Source: Eukaryota sp. TZLM1-RC (Eukaryota > Metamonada: BaSk clade). Taken from it: a stretch of 64,000 nucleotides of DNA. The stretch covers positions 434,001-498,000 of the forward strand of contig JAUPSS010000006.1 of the NCBI GenBank assembly GCA_040285825.1. The letters run 5' to 3'. How positions within the stretch are numbered: position 1 is the stretch's first letter; every line of letters starts with the position of its first letter. Under the pieces are notes generated by a model. That model did no database searches, was not told the origin of the DNA, and saw only the letters and a program-made list of their open reading frames with translations. Positions 18,000 through 29,597 of this stretch are shown here, in pieces. The translations under genes and the position numbers were made by a program.

Positions 18000-18789
18000 T
18001 TATGAGATGAAGCATTGTATTAACAATGATAATTTAGCATTGATTATTAATGTATTTTTGTCTTGATTTAACTATGTTAACAATTATTCACTTATTTCAT
18101 TTACTTATTTACTTTTTTTGTCTTGGTATGTCGATAATTATATTTTTTTAATGTAATTTGTATTTCACGGCTAATGTCCTTGTTGAAAAAAAATGTGAGA
18201 AAAAATTTTATGTTAGTAAAAATTTTACTGAAGCCGGACATCCATCTTTTACTAACTCCTAAAAGTCCCTCAAGAAGTCTGATTTCTACTGGCCTACTAT
18301 GAAAGCCTCATAGGTGTTATAATCACCAATTGGAAAACTCACTCACCACCACTACCTGGATTGTCTGATCATCATCATCGACGAGGATACAATCAGCAAT
18401 TCATTCCATAGAATATCATCACAATCATAGAAAATTCAACCATATTCATAAAACAAATGAAGGTCAGCTGAGCGAACGAAGTAAGACTCAGATCAATCCG
18501 AAAAGTACAGTTGAAGAATTGTGTATTAACCAAAGGAATTGATACACTGTGTGGTTACTTCCAGTTATTTGTGATATAAATAAAAATGTCACCATTGAAG
18601 ATTTCTTTCAAGGCATCATTGGACATCCAGCTGATGAAAGGACTGAAAGGACGAATTCAATTTTAAACTTCAGTTATTGATTTTGAATTTGTGATGTGGT
18701 GTACATGCCCAAAAACATCTTTATTAATTAATTATGTTTAATTGTAGTTTAAATTATAGCTTTAACTGCATCGGAAAATACAAATTAGA
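18000..18789. other. No gene seen
   Basis: AT-rich spacer. The stretch 18650-18712 (AATTCAATTTTAAACTTCA and on) recurs at 49555-49610, so part of it is dispersed repeat. No coding frame is convincing. Confidence 0.45.
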
Positions 18790-19080
18790 CAATGTCCCTT
18801 CATTGACAATACAGAGCAAAGATGACCAAAATACTGAAATCCATGTCTAGCCCTGTTCCTGTCAATAGTTTGACAAACTTTCCACTGTTAGAATCGGCGA
18901 GAAAAGAAATAAGTTTGTGAGAAGGAATGAGAATGAATGAGATTTCAATTTCCAAATGAAAATTCCACTTCACACCAATTTGCATTCAACCATGCCATTC
19001 AGGTCTGTATTCTCAAAAATCTTGTACCCCTTCTCGATTCTCGTAGAATTGTCATTATTTTTATTAGGAAAATTCAACCA
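18790..19080 (-). repeat. Repeat shared in inverted orientation with 27486-27735
   Basis: The reverse complement matches the plus strand at 27.49-27.74 kb, including GGGGTACAAGAT, TGGTGTGAAGTGGAATTTTC and ACAGGAACAGGGCTAGACATG. Both copies hold short open stretches (GVKWNFHLEIEI) that are probably remnants of one gene. Confidence 0.75.
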
Positions 19081-19140
19081 ATGGATTTGAGGTTCAACCC
19101 CTATAGACTCAATACTGTAAGGTCTTTGGAATCTTGTTTA

Positions 19141-19205
19141 TCTTAGAAGTCACCCACCCGGACTCGAACACCGAACGATAGGTCGGTAGACCTGTCGGCT
19201 TTTCA
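19141..19205 (-). repeat. tRNA-like B-box motif, isolated
   Basis: Reverse complement reads GGTGTTCGAGTCCGGGTGGG, preceded by a GACAGGTCTACCGACCTA segment like the palindrome of the REP modules. The flanking REP parts are absent or too decayed to recognise. Confidence 0.45.
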
Positions 19206-20178
19206 TTTTTCCCATTCAATTAATTTATTTTTCACCAGATTTTTCATTAGTTTATTACTGAATCATTTATTGATGAGCCAATGTCAAGAACGTAAGGCCT
19301 AATTAATTCTGATTCTAAAGTTATCAGTGAATGTGATATTGATGAATTTCTTCATTTGTTCTCAGGTTTGTTTATCATTACTTACCATTACTGACTATGA
19401 TATTGTTTACCATGAATGTTGTACTGTTTCATCTATGTCATCATTTCATTAATTTTGAAGGAACCTTTCAACACCACCTATCACGACCCACGTTGTCTGT
19501 TCAACCCTTGATGTAACTTTTCAATTATTAGTGTTCTTTCGAACAACACTACATTCAAAAAGCCCACACCAGCAAAGAACGTAGACATCGTAGCACCCAT
19601 TCAATTACATTCTTCATTCAGCAAACATGAAGAGAATGCAGAATGTCGAGGACTCTTATGTTCATCAGTAGTTATTTTAGAAATCTTTCAATAAACTGTC
19701 TTTATTAAGTTAAGCTCTTTACAATTTCATTTTACGAGCAACGTTTGGAACTGGCTTTACGTTCGAAGGAATGTATGGTGAATTATACAAGTTTCCAAAA
19801 TTCGAAAATAGTTTTGAGTGATGTAAACAATATGTGTTGAGTTGTTCTCCAAAATACAACAACTACTTCGTTGCAATAATATTTCAGCAGCTTTCGTGGA
19901 CTCTGGGAATCTACTAGGGACCGAGGACATCCGGTTTCAATAATGAAACTAAGCAGAAGTTTAGCTCTCATTACCCAATAAATTGGATGGCAAGAAGTGT
20001 GTTACGCAGATAAGGAATCTAATATGCCTGACAAAATGAATGAGATAAGAGAGTAGTTTGTATGCTACACCACAAAATACAAGATAGGCAACGTTTCGTC
20101 ATCCATGTCTATTAATGCTCCTATCAACTGATTGAATAACTTTTCCACCGTCTGGAAAGATTAAAAAAGAAATACGTT
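19206..20178. other. No gene seen
   Basis: Non-coding, AT-rich; no frame longer than about 60 codons and none with coding character. No match to the other repeats noticed. Confidence 0.4.
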
Positions 20179-20179
20179 T

Positions 20180-20305
20180 GTTTATTGATTTGTTAAAAAC
20201 AGCCTGTAACCAGCGACTAAGAGTTGATTGTGAGATGCAGAAGTATTGTGCTATATAAGCCCGTGACCCTAATTTTTTCAGATCCTCCGACCCTGAAGGA
20301 CGCAA
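20180..20305 (-). pseudogene. Transposase helix-turn-helix fragment (IS630/Tc1-like)
   Basis: The minus strand reads SRAYIAQYFCISQSTLSRWL and QAVFNKSINK, matching QDVAEYYCVAQSTVSTWLRQ of the transposase at 7.56 kb. No catalytic domain follows. Confidence 0.6.
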
Positions 20306-20478
20306 GCTTTTGTGAAAACAACAACATGTCGTATGTTTTGATATAGGCTATTACAATAACGAAAGCTCCTTACAACAAAAGTTTATAGGTATAGGCAATC
20401 TCTCCCATAAGAAGAAAGGTTGATGTAAGACGTAAAAGGTCTCTGTTTATGGAGCTTATGAAGAGTGTTGGGAACACA

Positions 20479-23400
20479 TATTACACTCACATTCACACAC
20501 TTTAAACACTATCAGCATTGTTTTTTAGCTTATTTGACTATACATATTCAAGACCACAGTGATTCGAACACATTCATTTTTCCAACATTATTTTCCAACA
20601 TAAAAGATGAAGAAATTAGTAAAATGAGATAACAAAAATATCAAATTACGTAATATTAATATAATTGGATTAAAAATGTTGTAACCAACACATAGAATTT
20701 GTTTGTAGAAATTAACAAAGATTTATGAAAGAGTTGTATGACTTTTTGAAAAATGTGAGATTTTGAAATAAAATTTCAATTTCTCTATCAAATATTACAA
20801 ACCCTTATAAACCATTTTATACTCGCAAAAGCTTATATAAAACACACATAATTAAGAGGTTTTACAGTTCCATAGTTTATTTTGAAGTTATGTAAAATGA
20901 TAGGGATTATGGTCAATGATAATGAAAATCTACACATTACACTCACATTAACACACTTTAAACACTATCAGCATTGTTTTTTAGCTTATTCGACTATACA
21001 TATTCAAGACCACAGTGATTCGAACACATTCATTTTTTCAACATTTTTCCAACATAAAAGACGAAGAAATTAGTAAAATGAGATAACAAAAATATCACAT
21101 TACGTAACGATGATATCAATAAATTGAGAATATTAAAAACAACACATAAAATTTGTTTGTAGAAATTAACAAGGATTTATGACAGAGTTGTATGACTTTT
21201 TGAAAAATGTGAGATTTTGAAATAAAATTTCAAATTCTCTATCAAATATTACAAACCCTTATAAACCATTTTATACTTGCAAAAGCTTATATAAAACACA
21301 CATAATTAAGAGGTTTTACAGTTCCATAGTTTATTTTGAAGTTATGTAAAATGATAGGGATTATGGTCAATGATAATGAAAATCTACACATTACACTCAC
21401 ATTAACACACTTTAAACACTATCAGCATTGTTGTTTAGCTTATTCGACTATACATATTCAAGACCACAGTGATTCGAACACATTCATTTTTCCAACATTA
21501 TTTTCCAACATAAAAGATGAAGAAATTAGTAAAATGAGATAACAAAAATATCAAATTACGTAACGATGATATCAATAAATTGAGAATGTTAAAAACAACA
21601 CATAAAATTTGTTTGTAGAAATTAAAAAAGATTTATGAAAGAGTTGTATGACTTTTTGAAAAATGTGAGATTTTGAAATAAAATTTCAATTTCTCTATCA
21701 AATATTACAAACTCTTATAAACCATTTTATACTCGCAAAAGCTTATATAAAACACATATAATTAAGAGGTTTTACAGTTCCATAGTTTATTTTGAAGTTA
21801 TGTAAAATGATAGGAATTATGGTCAATGATAATGAAAATCTACTCATTACACTCACATTCACACACACTTTAAACACTATCAGCATTGTTGTTTAGCTTA
21901 TTTGACTATACATATTCAAGACCACAGTGATTCGAACACATTCATTTTTCCAACATTATTTTCCAACATAAAAGATGAAGAAATTAGTAAAATGAGATAA
22001 CAAAAATATCACATTACGAAATATTAATATAACTGGATTAAAAATGTTGTAACCAACACATAAAATTTGTTTGTAGAAATTAACAAAGATTTATGAAAGA
22101 GTTGTATGACTTTTTGAAAAATGTGAGATTTTGAAATAAAATTTCAAATTCTCTATCAAATATTACAAACTCTTATATACCATTTTATACTCCCAAAAGC
22201 TTATATAATACACACATAATTAAGAGGTTTTACATTTCCATAGTTTATTTTGAAGTTATGTAAAATGATAGGGATTATGGTCAATGATAATGAAAATCTA
22301 CACATTACACTCACATTAACACACTTTAAACACTATCAGCATTGTTTTTTAGCTTATTCGAATACATATTCAAGACCACAGTGATTCGAACACATTCATT
22401 TTTCCAACATTATTTTCCAACATAAAAGATGAAGAAATTAGTAAAATGAGATAACATAAATATCAAATTACGTAACGATGATATCAATAAATTGAGAATG
22501 TTAAAAACAACACATAAAATTTGTTTGTAGAAATTAACAAAGATTTATGAAAGAGTTGTATGACTTTTTGAAAAATGTGAGATTTTGAAATAAAATTTCA
22601 AATTCTCTATCAAATATTACAAACTCTTATATACCATTTTATACTCCCAAAAGCTTATATAATACACACATAATTAAGAGGTTTTACATTTCCATAGTTT
22701 ATTTTGAAGTTATGTAAAATGATAGGGATTATGGTCAATGATAATGAAAATCTACACATTACACTCACATTAACACACTTTAAACACTATCAGCATTGTT
22801 TTTTAGCTTATTCGACTATACATATTCAAGACCACAGTGATTCGAACACATTCATTTTTCCAACATTATTTTCCAACATAAAAGATGAAGAAATTAGTAA
22901 AATGAGATAACAAAAATATCACATTACGAAATATTAATATAACTGGATTAAAAATGTTGTAACCAACACATAAAATTTGTTTGTAGAAATTAACAAAGAT
23001 TTATGAAAGAGTTGTATGACTTTTTGAAAAATGTGAGATTTTGAAATAAAATTTCAAATTCTCTATCAAATATTACAAACTCTTATATACCATTTTATAC
23101 TCCCAAAAGCTTATATAATACACACATAATTAAGAGGTTTTACATTTCCATAGTTTATTTTGAAGTTATGTAAAATGATAGGGATTATGGTCAATGATAA
23201 TGAAAATCTACACATTACACTCACATTAACACACTTTAAACACTATCAGCATTGTTTTTTAGCTTATTCGAATACATATTCAAGACCACAGTGATTCGAA
23301 CACATTCATTTTTCCAACATTATTTTCCAACATAAAAGATGAAGAAATTAGTAAAATGAGATAACATAAATATCAAATTACGTAACGATGATATCAATAA

Positions 23401-23634
23401 ATTGAGAATGTTAAAAACAACACATAAAAATTTGTTTGTAGAAATTAACAAAGATTTATGAAAGAGTTGTATGACTTTTTGAAAAATGTGAGATTTTGAA
23501 ATAAAATTTCAAATTCTCTATCAAATATTACAAACTCTTATATACCATTTTATACTCGCAAAAGCTTATATAATACACACATAATTAAGAGGTTTTACAT
23601 TTCCATAGTTTATTTTGAAGTTATGTAAAATGAT
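20479..23634 (+). repeat. 455-bp satellite array, about seven units
   Basis: The landmark GTTATGTAAAATGAT recurs at about 20885, 21341, 21797, 22255, 22709, 23165 and 23620, a period of 454-458 bp. Units differ at diagnostic sites: CGAATACATATTC (units at 22.36 and 23.27 kb), ACGAAATATTAATATAACTG (21.97 and 22.93 kb) and ACGTAACGATGATATC (others). The two-unit spacing of these variants indicates a 911-bp higher-order repeat. Small frames of 63-68 codons repeat once per unit; I treat them as by-products. An inverted unit is at 30.5-31.0 kb. Confidence 0.95.
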
Positions 23635-24065
23635 ATTCTTCCATAAATACCCAGCAAAATTCTTACCATTTGAACGACATAAATTATCATAACAAATCTG
23701 AACAAAGTTTTGTCCAGAGTAGTTTCACTAACACAAATGGTGCAAGGCAGTACATTCAAAAAAACGATGTGAGACGTTAGTGGGGTCAGTGGGATCGGCC
23801 GACCTAAATCTGACTCACGTTGGACATTGAAATGTTATTGGACCATTTATTGCACTAATTGTGTACATACTAACTTTGGTAGCACAATATACCTTAAATA
23901 TTCCTTATTCCATCTCCAACTGATCGGCATTGAATCCTTTTCATGTCTCATCACCGCGTTCAAAAACTTATTGACAAGGTGACTTCTGATCCAAACACGA
24001 AAAGTGTTAAATCGTTATTCACAAGTTGACTTGGCTTGATATGATTTGACATGAGTCATTAGATT
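23635..24065. other. Spacer between satellite and LINE
   Basis: No gene. A GATCGGCCGACCTAAATC palindromic motif at 23792 resembles the REP palindrome, but no B-box lies next to it. Confidence 0.4.
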
Positions 24066-24575
24066 ATGTTGTCTGATGATAGAGGTGATGTATACTGTGA
24101 TTGGATTGATAATTCTGAAGCTATTGTTGACTTTGTCTCATGTAATGTTGCAAATGATACTTTGGTTCACAGAAGAAAACTTAATCCTGTGAGTGCTCTT
24201 GATTTTAAAGCAAAAGAGAAACATAGAAAATATGATAAAGATATTGAAGAGGCTAATGCCAATAGAAATACCCAGCTGGTTTTTATTGCTTTCCCATTTT
24301 CGATAAATGGAAGATTATCAGTTGAAGCAGAAACTTTTTTGGATGACTTCCAAAAAATGGTGCAAGAAAAAACAATGAAAAGATTTGATATTTTTTTATG
24401 GCGTTCACGGATTCAATTTGCCATTATTAATAGATTACCTCGGTTTTCCAATCGAATTAGAGAAGCTTTAGCTAGACAGCAAGCAGATCAAGATTTTGTA
24501 GAGGAAATCTTGGTTCAATGATAGTCGTCCCATTAGTTATGAGTTAATTTAATTAAGTGTGCAAATTCAATAAAT
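24066..24575 (+). pseudogene. LINE 3' end, 5'-truncated copy with intact endonuclease frame
   Basis: The 151-codon frame keeps DRGDVYCDWIDNSEAIVDF, KLNPVSALDFKAKEKHRKY, FSINGRLSVEAETFLDDF and a basic end RFSNRIREALARQQADQDF before TGA. This is the restriction-like endonuclease end of a non-LTR retrotransposon. It lacks the zinc motif and reverse transcriptase, as expected for a 5'-truncated insertion. The tail AATTAAGTGTGCAAATTC and AATAAATAC matches the copy ending at 7038. Comparison of the two reveals the frameshifts of the 6.3-kb copy. Confidence 0.72.
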
Positions 24576-24589
24576 ACACGCATTATGTT

Positions 24590-25907
24590 AGTTGAAAGTT
24601 CCATTTATTGAAATGAAAAACACACTTATCTATTTATCCATCTCCAATCCCTTTTGTTTCATTGTACCGAGCCCCCTGGAGTCGGGCATGCTTAGCCATT
24701 CCCCTCGTATTCCGAGATTGCATGACGCTCTCTTCTTCCGGCGTCAGCGCCCCATCGATACTCATCGTTCTTGCTTTTGATGTCTGCCACAGCGTTGATG
24801 TCGTTGTTCTTGCTTACGATCGTTTATTTCTTAGCTCTTTCTTTAGTTTTTCTTGTTCTTACTTGTTGTTCAGAGCAACCCTCACCAAGCCACTCAGTAT
24901 CTCTTCACTTCCACGTTTTTTGTCATTCTCAACTCCATCATCTTTTCGTTGAATCTTTTGCAACATTTGTGCTTTATCTTTTCCTGTGTTTTTTCCTTCA
25001 TTGGGACTCGAACTCGTGACTCTTTTCATTTTTTTGGAGTTGGTGAGATTCGAACCCAGCACCTCAGTCTTGTCCAATTTTGATGAACCTGGAATTTGAC
25101 CAATGTCCAATGTCTAAACTTTAGTTTCAGTTGATTTTAATGGTAATGTTATTGATGGATGCTATTTACCTCTTATTACTCTTGCTGAATCCATTGTTGA
25201 GTTTGATGATTTAGTTGTTGTTGGTTGTTCAACTTAATCTTTTGCTACTGATTAAACCATTGAATTAAACTATGTGGGTTTGCTACTCATGACCATTTTA
25301 TATTAATCAAAATTAATTGGATTATGATTAATGATGTGTTTCTGAATCTTGTTATGGTTTATTTATCAATGTAGATGACTCAATTGTGGATTTTACCAAT
25401 ATTAAAACTTTAGGTCTAGTTGATGCTGAAGGTAAAGTTATTAGTGGATGTACTAATAATTTTTCTCATTACCCTTGTTAAATCTAATGTTGATCCTGTA
25501 CTTGTTGTTTGTTGTTTGTTGTCAATCTCAATCTATTAATGCTACTTATTCTACTACTGATTTCGAAACTGTTGTTGTTGGTGGTTCAACTTGGATGATT
25601 ACCTTGAATTAACCAAAACTATTTGATTTTTTAAATTTAGAGTCTCTACCAAATATTGAGAGTAATTCTCTTTGTTTAGAATCTCTATTAATAAATGCAT
25701 AAATGGCTGAGTAATCATCAATCATTCAGTTTTTAACTGTTTGAAGTTGATTACGGTCAAGAAAGATCTGATTACGTGTGTCTGTATAGTCTACATGTTT
25801 TTGGATCTTTGTAGGTTTAATACTTACAGTAACTTCAGTTATGAATTAATTTGAGGGTTTCTTTTTTTCACCTCAACATGATTAATTCATTTTTAATTCT
25901 ATTATTT
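24590..25907 (+). repeat. REP module, copy c (diverged)
   Basis: The 5' segment (CCATCTCCAATCCCTTTTGT, TGCTTAGCCATTCCCCTCGT) is a diverged version of that in copies b and f. B-box-like motifs are at 25003-25018 and 25045-25060 (minus strand). Two decayed copies of the repeat ORF follow (25125-25260 and 25400-25600, VDFNGNVIDGC and VDAEGKVISGC, with stops). The terminal block begins at 25640 with GAGTCTCTACCAAATATTG. The LINE copy ends at its left edge. Confidence 0.75.
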
Positions 25908-26050
25908 ATTTCTACATTTAATATAGGTTTAATTATGTGATGACTAAAGTAGGATCGATCTTTTGAATTTCTTCCTTTATTGTTGTTTTCCCTTTTCTAG
26001 AGATTGTCATTTTTCTCAAAAAAATATGTTTTTTATTGTCCTCTGCAATT

Positions 26051-26553
26051 TCAACTAACCCTTTTGACTGGAGGAGGAGGGTGTTTTTGAGCACCTATAT
26101 CTTCATGTTGATCACTTTTGAGTGAATCAACACATACTATTGAATAAATATTCTTATGAGCAGTAACCTTATGAATATTGTCTTCATTTGTCTTTTGTTC
26201 TGTTTTGAGAACCATGAACAGCAGCCAATGACCTAATTCATTATCTAAATCAGCTTCATCAAAGAAGAAGTACCTAAAGGTACTGCATACTTTCTTTTTA
26301 AACAATTTGGAATCCAAAGATGAAGATCATAAAGTCGAAATTTTAATTTTGAAATATCAAAAATATCCAAAAGTAGTACAAATGAAATATTATCAAAATC
26401 TAATATATTATTTTCAATTTCAAATTTACGTTTCAAAAATTCAACACATCTATATATTTCATTAAAATGGTGTATGCTTTTTATTTGATATGTACTATCT
26501 TCTTTTATTCCTGGTAACAATTTTTCTAGGATAAGGTCTTTTATCATTTTCAA
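26051..26553 (-). pseudogene. Orphan protein of about 165 residues, one frameshift
   Basis: The frame from 26553 (MKMIKDLILEKLLPGIKEDS...VLLLDIFDISKLKFRLYDLH) overlaps a second one carrying FRYFFFDEADLDNELGHWLL and a TEQKTNEDNIHKV tail. A slip near 26290 (AAAAAG region) would join them. Hydrophobic and charged residues alternate; no domain recognised. The gene points into the REP c terminal block, 145 bp downstream. Confidence 0.45.
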
Positions 26554-26590
26554 AAAAATATAATCATTTTTAAAAAAAGAACAAGTCTTT

Positions 26591-27082
26591 TTATTGAGCT
26601 ATAAGTAATGGTACAATATCATATTTTTCTTCAACAATAATTACATTTTCCACATAATCCCAGATACGTTCTATTTTGTTTTCATCACAATCATGTTTCC
26701 CAGTGCCCTTGGAAAGAGTAGCAGTGGCAGGAGAAGTGGTTGTACTCTTATCTTCCGAGGAAAGTGAAGGCAAAGGTGAAGGTACAGAATTTGTAGGGTC
26801 AAGTTGACGCCTAAGTTGATTTTGAAGCCTGTTTAAGTCAGGAACAGGTTTGTTGCGATATTTGCAATAGTGTGGATTCTGTGAGCTGCTGCGGAAAGAT
26901 ATAGTGGGCTCTTGGAGAGAGGTGTTTCTCACAAGAATCAACCACGATGTGATAAGGTAAGTGTCATCTTCATCTTCATTTACATTGGCAATTTCTTCAT
27001 CGTAGTTTTCATTTACATTGCGGACAATGAATAATAAAATGGAATGGAAAATAAATAAAAGTGGAATGTGAGTGTATTCCAT
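26591..27082 (-). CDS. Putative secreted protein with MEYTH signal peptide, chimeric C-terminus
   Basis: MEYTHIPLLFIFHSILLFIV is a plausible signal peptide. It is followed by an acidic stretch (NVNENYDEEIANVNEDEDD) and a Ser/Thr/Pro-rich region. The first 46 residues are almost identical to those of the frame at 40654-41046. The last part, DENKIERIWDYVENVII, equals the C-terminus of the JAMM protein at 40.6 kb, so pieces of two neighbouring genes have been shuffled. The frame is open, but expression as one protein is uncertain. Confidence 0.4.
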   Translation of the reverse strand: MEYTHIPLLFIFHSILLFIVRNVNENYDEEIANVNEDEDDTYLITSWLILVRNTSLQEPTISFRSSSQNPHYCKYRNKPVPDLNRLQNQLRRQLDPTNSVPSPLPSLSSEDKSTTTSPATATLSKGTGKHDCDENKIERIWDYVENVIIVEEKYDIVPLLIAQ

Positions 27083-27263
27083 ATTTGTGAACAGCAGCTT
27101 CCATTAATTCAAATAATTGAGCAGTAATAGTTGTACCAAAATCTGTTACCTCTGAATCATCAGTGCTTGAATGCAGCTGCACAAATTCCATATCTTCAGC
27201 AACTGGACACTGTTGATCTAGCGTTTGCGGACCCTGGGGCTGAGTATTCGGTCGTTGATGCAT
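27009..27263 (-). CDS. Overlapping frame ending in HSHSTFIYFPFHFIIHCPQC
   Basis: In a second frame over the same signal-peptide DNA, a Gln/Pro-rich start (MHQRPNTQPQGPQTLDQQCP) leads into VTDFGTTITAQLFELMEAA and a His/Cys-rich end that is also preserved in the copy at 40.65 kb. Since both frames are conserved between the two loci, I cannot say which is translated. At most one of this and the overlapping entry need be real. Confidence 0.3.
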   Translation of the reverse strand: MHQRPNTQPQGPQTLDQQCPVAEDMEFVQLHSSTDDSEVTDFGTTITAQLFELMEAAVHKYGIHSHSTFIYFPFHFIIHCPQCK

Positions 27264-27349
27264 TATCTGTTGTTCACGACATCTCCGATGTTGACCCCAT
27301 ACTAAATATTTTTGATATTTTAAATAATTTAATTATTTTCTTTTGAACG

Positions 27350-27485
27350 CAACTCTCCATTAGGTGACACATTCATAATAATTGCAATGTGTTTTTCATT
27401 GAATGCGAATTGTGAATGGTTTCGCAAATCAATTACAGAAGGAGAAATTGTTGCATTTTGTGGATGAGTATGAATCCAACCCACA
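27350..27485 (-). pseudogene. JAMM peptidase fragment
   Basis: The minus strand encodes GWIHTHPQNATISPS and then RNHSQFAFNEKHIAIIMNVS, nearly identical to the catalytic centre of the intact JAMM gene at 40.1-40.6 kb. The flanks upstream and downstream are unrelated, so only the metal-binding segment was copied. Confidence 0.7.
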
Positions 27486-27735
27486 AATCCGTTGTTTGGA
27501 TTGTCCTAATAAGAATAATGGCAATTCTACAAGAATCAAGAAGGGGTACAAGATATTTGAGAATACAGACCCAAATGGCATGGCTGGATGAAAATTGGTG
27601 TGAAGTGGAATTTTCATTTGGAAATTGAAATCTCATCCATTCTCATTCCTTCTCACAAACTTATTTCTTTTCTCGCCGATTCTAACAGTGGAAAGTTTGT
27701 CAAACTATTGACAGGAACAGGGCTAGACATGAATT
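27486..27735 (+). repeat. Repeat shared with 18790-19080 (inverted)
   Basis: See the partner copy; here an upstream open stretch (CLDCPNKNNGNSTRIKKGYK, IFENTDPNGMAG) is better preserved and may be part of the ancestral gene. The repeat abuts the JAMM fragment at its left edge. Confidence 0.7.
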
Positions 27736-27773
27736 AATTAATTAATTTAATGAATATATATATATTGAATGAA

Positions 27774-28559
27774 TTAATTTAGAGGGTTTCTTTTCAACGG
27801 TGTTTCATTTGACTTGAGAATTTTGCTGAAAACTGATCTGTCGAACCTTGATGATCTTCCAATCTCCTCAAGAATTTTCGTCTGTTCGGTACATGTTCCT
27901 GTCAACTTGTTTAATATCTGAATAAATAAGTATTTGAGAGCATAACCAAAAGGAGTATTTCTAGCAAACTGTAACATATTTCTCAGATATAAGGATCCAT
28001 GATATAACTCTCTTGCATCTTCTCGAATCCCGAACAAAACAAAAGAGAAAATTTCTCTCATGAGGGGAGCATGGAGATCGAAAAATGTCGCTGCTGCAGT
28101 GCACAGTAAACTTCTATATTCAAAAAACTCAACTTCTTGTCGTAATCTTTCTTGAATGTTATTCCTTCTTCGAGTCCATTTATCTCCGCTAAAGTCGGCA
28201 GGCCCATTTCCTACGGCATTAAGAAGATATACTGCATCAGCAGCACTCGGAATCTTTAAAGAATGATCCGGAATCAGCATTTCAACAGAGATAGGCCTAG
28301 TAGAGGCTAGATGATCAGCATAACTAGGATACTTAGAGCATAGTTGCCCTAAAATGATATACAATGCACATTTCCCTAACAAATCTTTTTCTTGATCAGT
28401 TAGATCTTTAAAACCAAGGTTTAATCGCTGAATTCCATCTATTACCTGCCTTGCCTCCATTTTTCCATCAAAAGAGATACGGACAACGGTCAGAATTTCT
28501 TGAGCATGAAAAGAAGTTCCTATTACAGAAGTAGAAGGTAACAGATGAGTGTATTCCAT
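27774..28559 (-). CDS. Orphan 261-residue helical protein
   Basis: A clean frame from MEYTHLLPSTSVIGTSFHAQ to ETPLKRNPLN with TAA. It contains QVIDGIQRLNLGFKDLTDQE, IPSAADAVYLLNAVGNG, FEYRSLLCTAAATFFDLHAP and RNTPFGYALKYLFIQILNKL, and looks all-helical, without signal peptide or membrane anchor. It is visibly richer in GC than its surroundings. The first 14 bases (ATGGAATACACTCA) are shared with the MEYTH genes, probably by coincidence or recombination. A viral nucleocapsid-type origin was considered from the helical character but cannot be supported by any motif. Confidence 0.6.
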   Translation of the reverse strand: MEYTHLLPSTSVIGTSFHAQEILTVVRISFDGKMEARQVIDGIQRLNLGFKDLTDQEKDLLGKCALYIILGQLCSKYPSYADHLASTRPISVEMLIPDHSLKIPSAADAVYLLNAVGNGPADFSGDKWTRRRNNIQERLRQEVEFFEYRSLLCTAAATFFDLHAPLMREIFSFVLFGIREDARELYHGSLYLRNMLQFARNTPFGYALKYLFIQILNKLTGTCTEQTKILEEIGRSSRFDRSVFSKILKSNETPLKRNPLN

Positions 28560-28606
28560 TGAGAAAGAACAATTTTATCTAGTGTAGAATCCTCCTCCCC
28601 CACTCA

Positions 28607-28798
28607 ATGTACGAGGTTACGATTACAAACTCCACCTCCAACAATAATGTATTACAAGGGCAGATATACGGAAGTTGCTCCCTCCCCCCTTCCTTTTTAA
28701 AAAAAGTCAAGGTTAAGTTATGGGATACAGGTACAGTCATCGAGCTCACCTCTTCCAGCGAATGGGAACGACGATGTATTTTAACCCTCCCACTTTAA
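28607..28798 (+). CDS. Small beta-rich ORF, 63 aa
   Basis: Divergent to the 261-residue gene, with 47 bp between the two ATGs. It reads MYEVTITNSTSNNNVLQGQI, then VKVKLWDTGTVIELTSSS and ERRCILTLPL. Its GC content resembles the divergent gene rather than the flanks, which suggests the two came together. Function unknown. Confidence 0.4.
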   Translation: MYEVTITNSTSNNNVLQGQIYGSCSLPPSFLKKVKVKLWDTGTVIELTSSSEWERRCILTLPL

Positions 28799-29289
28799 CA
28801 ATTTTTGTAGACAGGCAGTACTTTAACAACAAATGATGCCTCTTTCAGATTTTTGAACTTTGTTACTTTGTTTACTATTGTTTTCAGTCCATCATAGACC
28901 CTGCATATTTATTAGCGAATCCATTATTCGATTCCATAATAACTTTACTAACGACACTACCACGTTACTCGTCCACGAAAAAAGGAAAAAGCAGAACGTC
29001 ATTATGTAACGACTAAAGCTAATACAACAAAGTATTCAAACACATGGATCTTGGAACGAGTTCTTTTACGTTATTGCTCACTCCTTTATTCTACATTATT
29101 GTTAAAGGGATATAATACATCAACTATCAAGAAGTAAGACCCGTGTTTTTGTGAATCCAGTGCGAAAATAATAGTAGACATCAGGAAACATTAGAATTTA
29201 GTTATTAGTATTTTGTATATTTATAGTTTAGTTTTTAGTTTAAAGTTAATTAATTTTGAAAAAGGGAAGAAGTAGTGTTGGCGCCTTTA
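28799..29289. other. No gene seen
   Basis: Spacer without coding frames; ends in TTAGTTTTTAGTTTAAAGTT-like simple sequence. Confidence 0.4.
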
Positions 29290-29597
29290 GGCTTAAATAG
29301 AATAAGGGCAAAATAAATCAACTTTATGTCATGCACTTTATGTCATGCACTTTATGTCAATCATCTTTATCTCAACCACTTTTGCAACCTAAGGCAACAA
29401 TAATTATTTGAATAATAAGTATCCATTAAGTTATTAAGTATCTGATAATGTTGCTGTTAGGCATTATGCTAGCTGTATGTTAGATGTATGTGTAAGGCGG
29501 GTTAAGATAAAGATAATTTTATTTAATGTTATTCAATATACTTAGGTACTCACTAGTGAGGTACCTACACTACCTTCTCCCTTTTTCTTAATAAAAA
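29290..29597 (-). repeat. Possible LTR or 3' region of a Ty3-like element
   Basis: This lies directly downstream (minus sense) of the integrase stop. It contains three tandem copies of a 14-bp unit (CTTTATGTCATGCA, 29322-29365). I could not find a second copy in the window, so LTR identity is inferred from position only. Confidence 0.3.

Noticed and set aside
20882-22910. Repeated frames starting MKLCKMIGIMVNDNENLHIT, once per satellite unit
   Set aside because: They lie entirely within the satellite, have no homologue outside it, and the identical frame is explained by recent amplification.
20479-23634. CRISPR array
   Set aside because: The unit is 455 bp, repeats are contiguous without unique spacers, and the context is eukaryotic.
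27774-28559. Endogenous RNA-virus nucleocapsid gene
   Set aside because: Only the helical character and length suggest it; no family motif could be identified, so it is left as an orphan.
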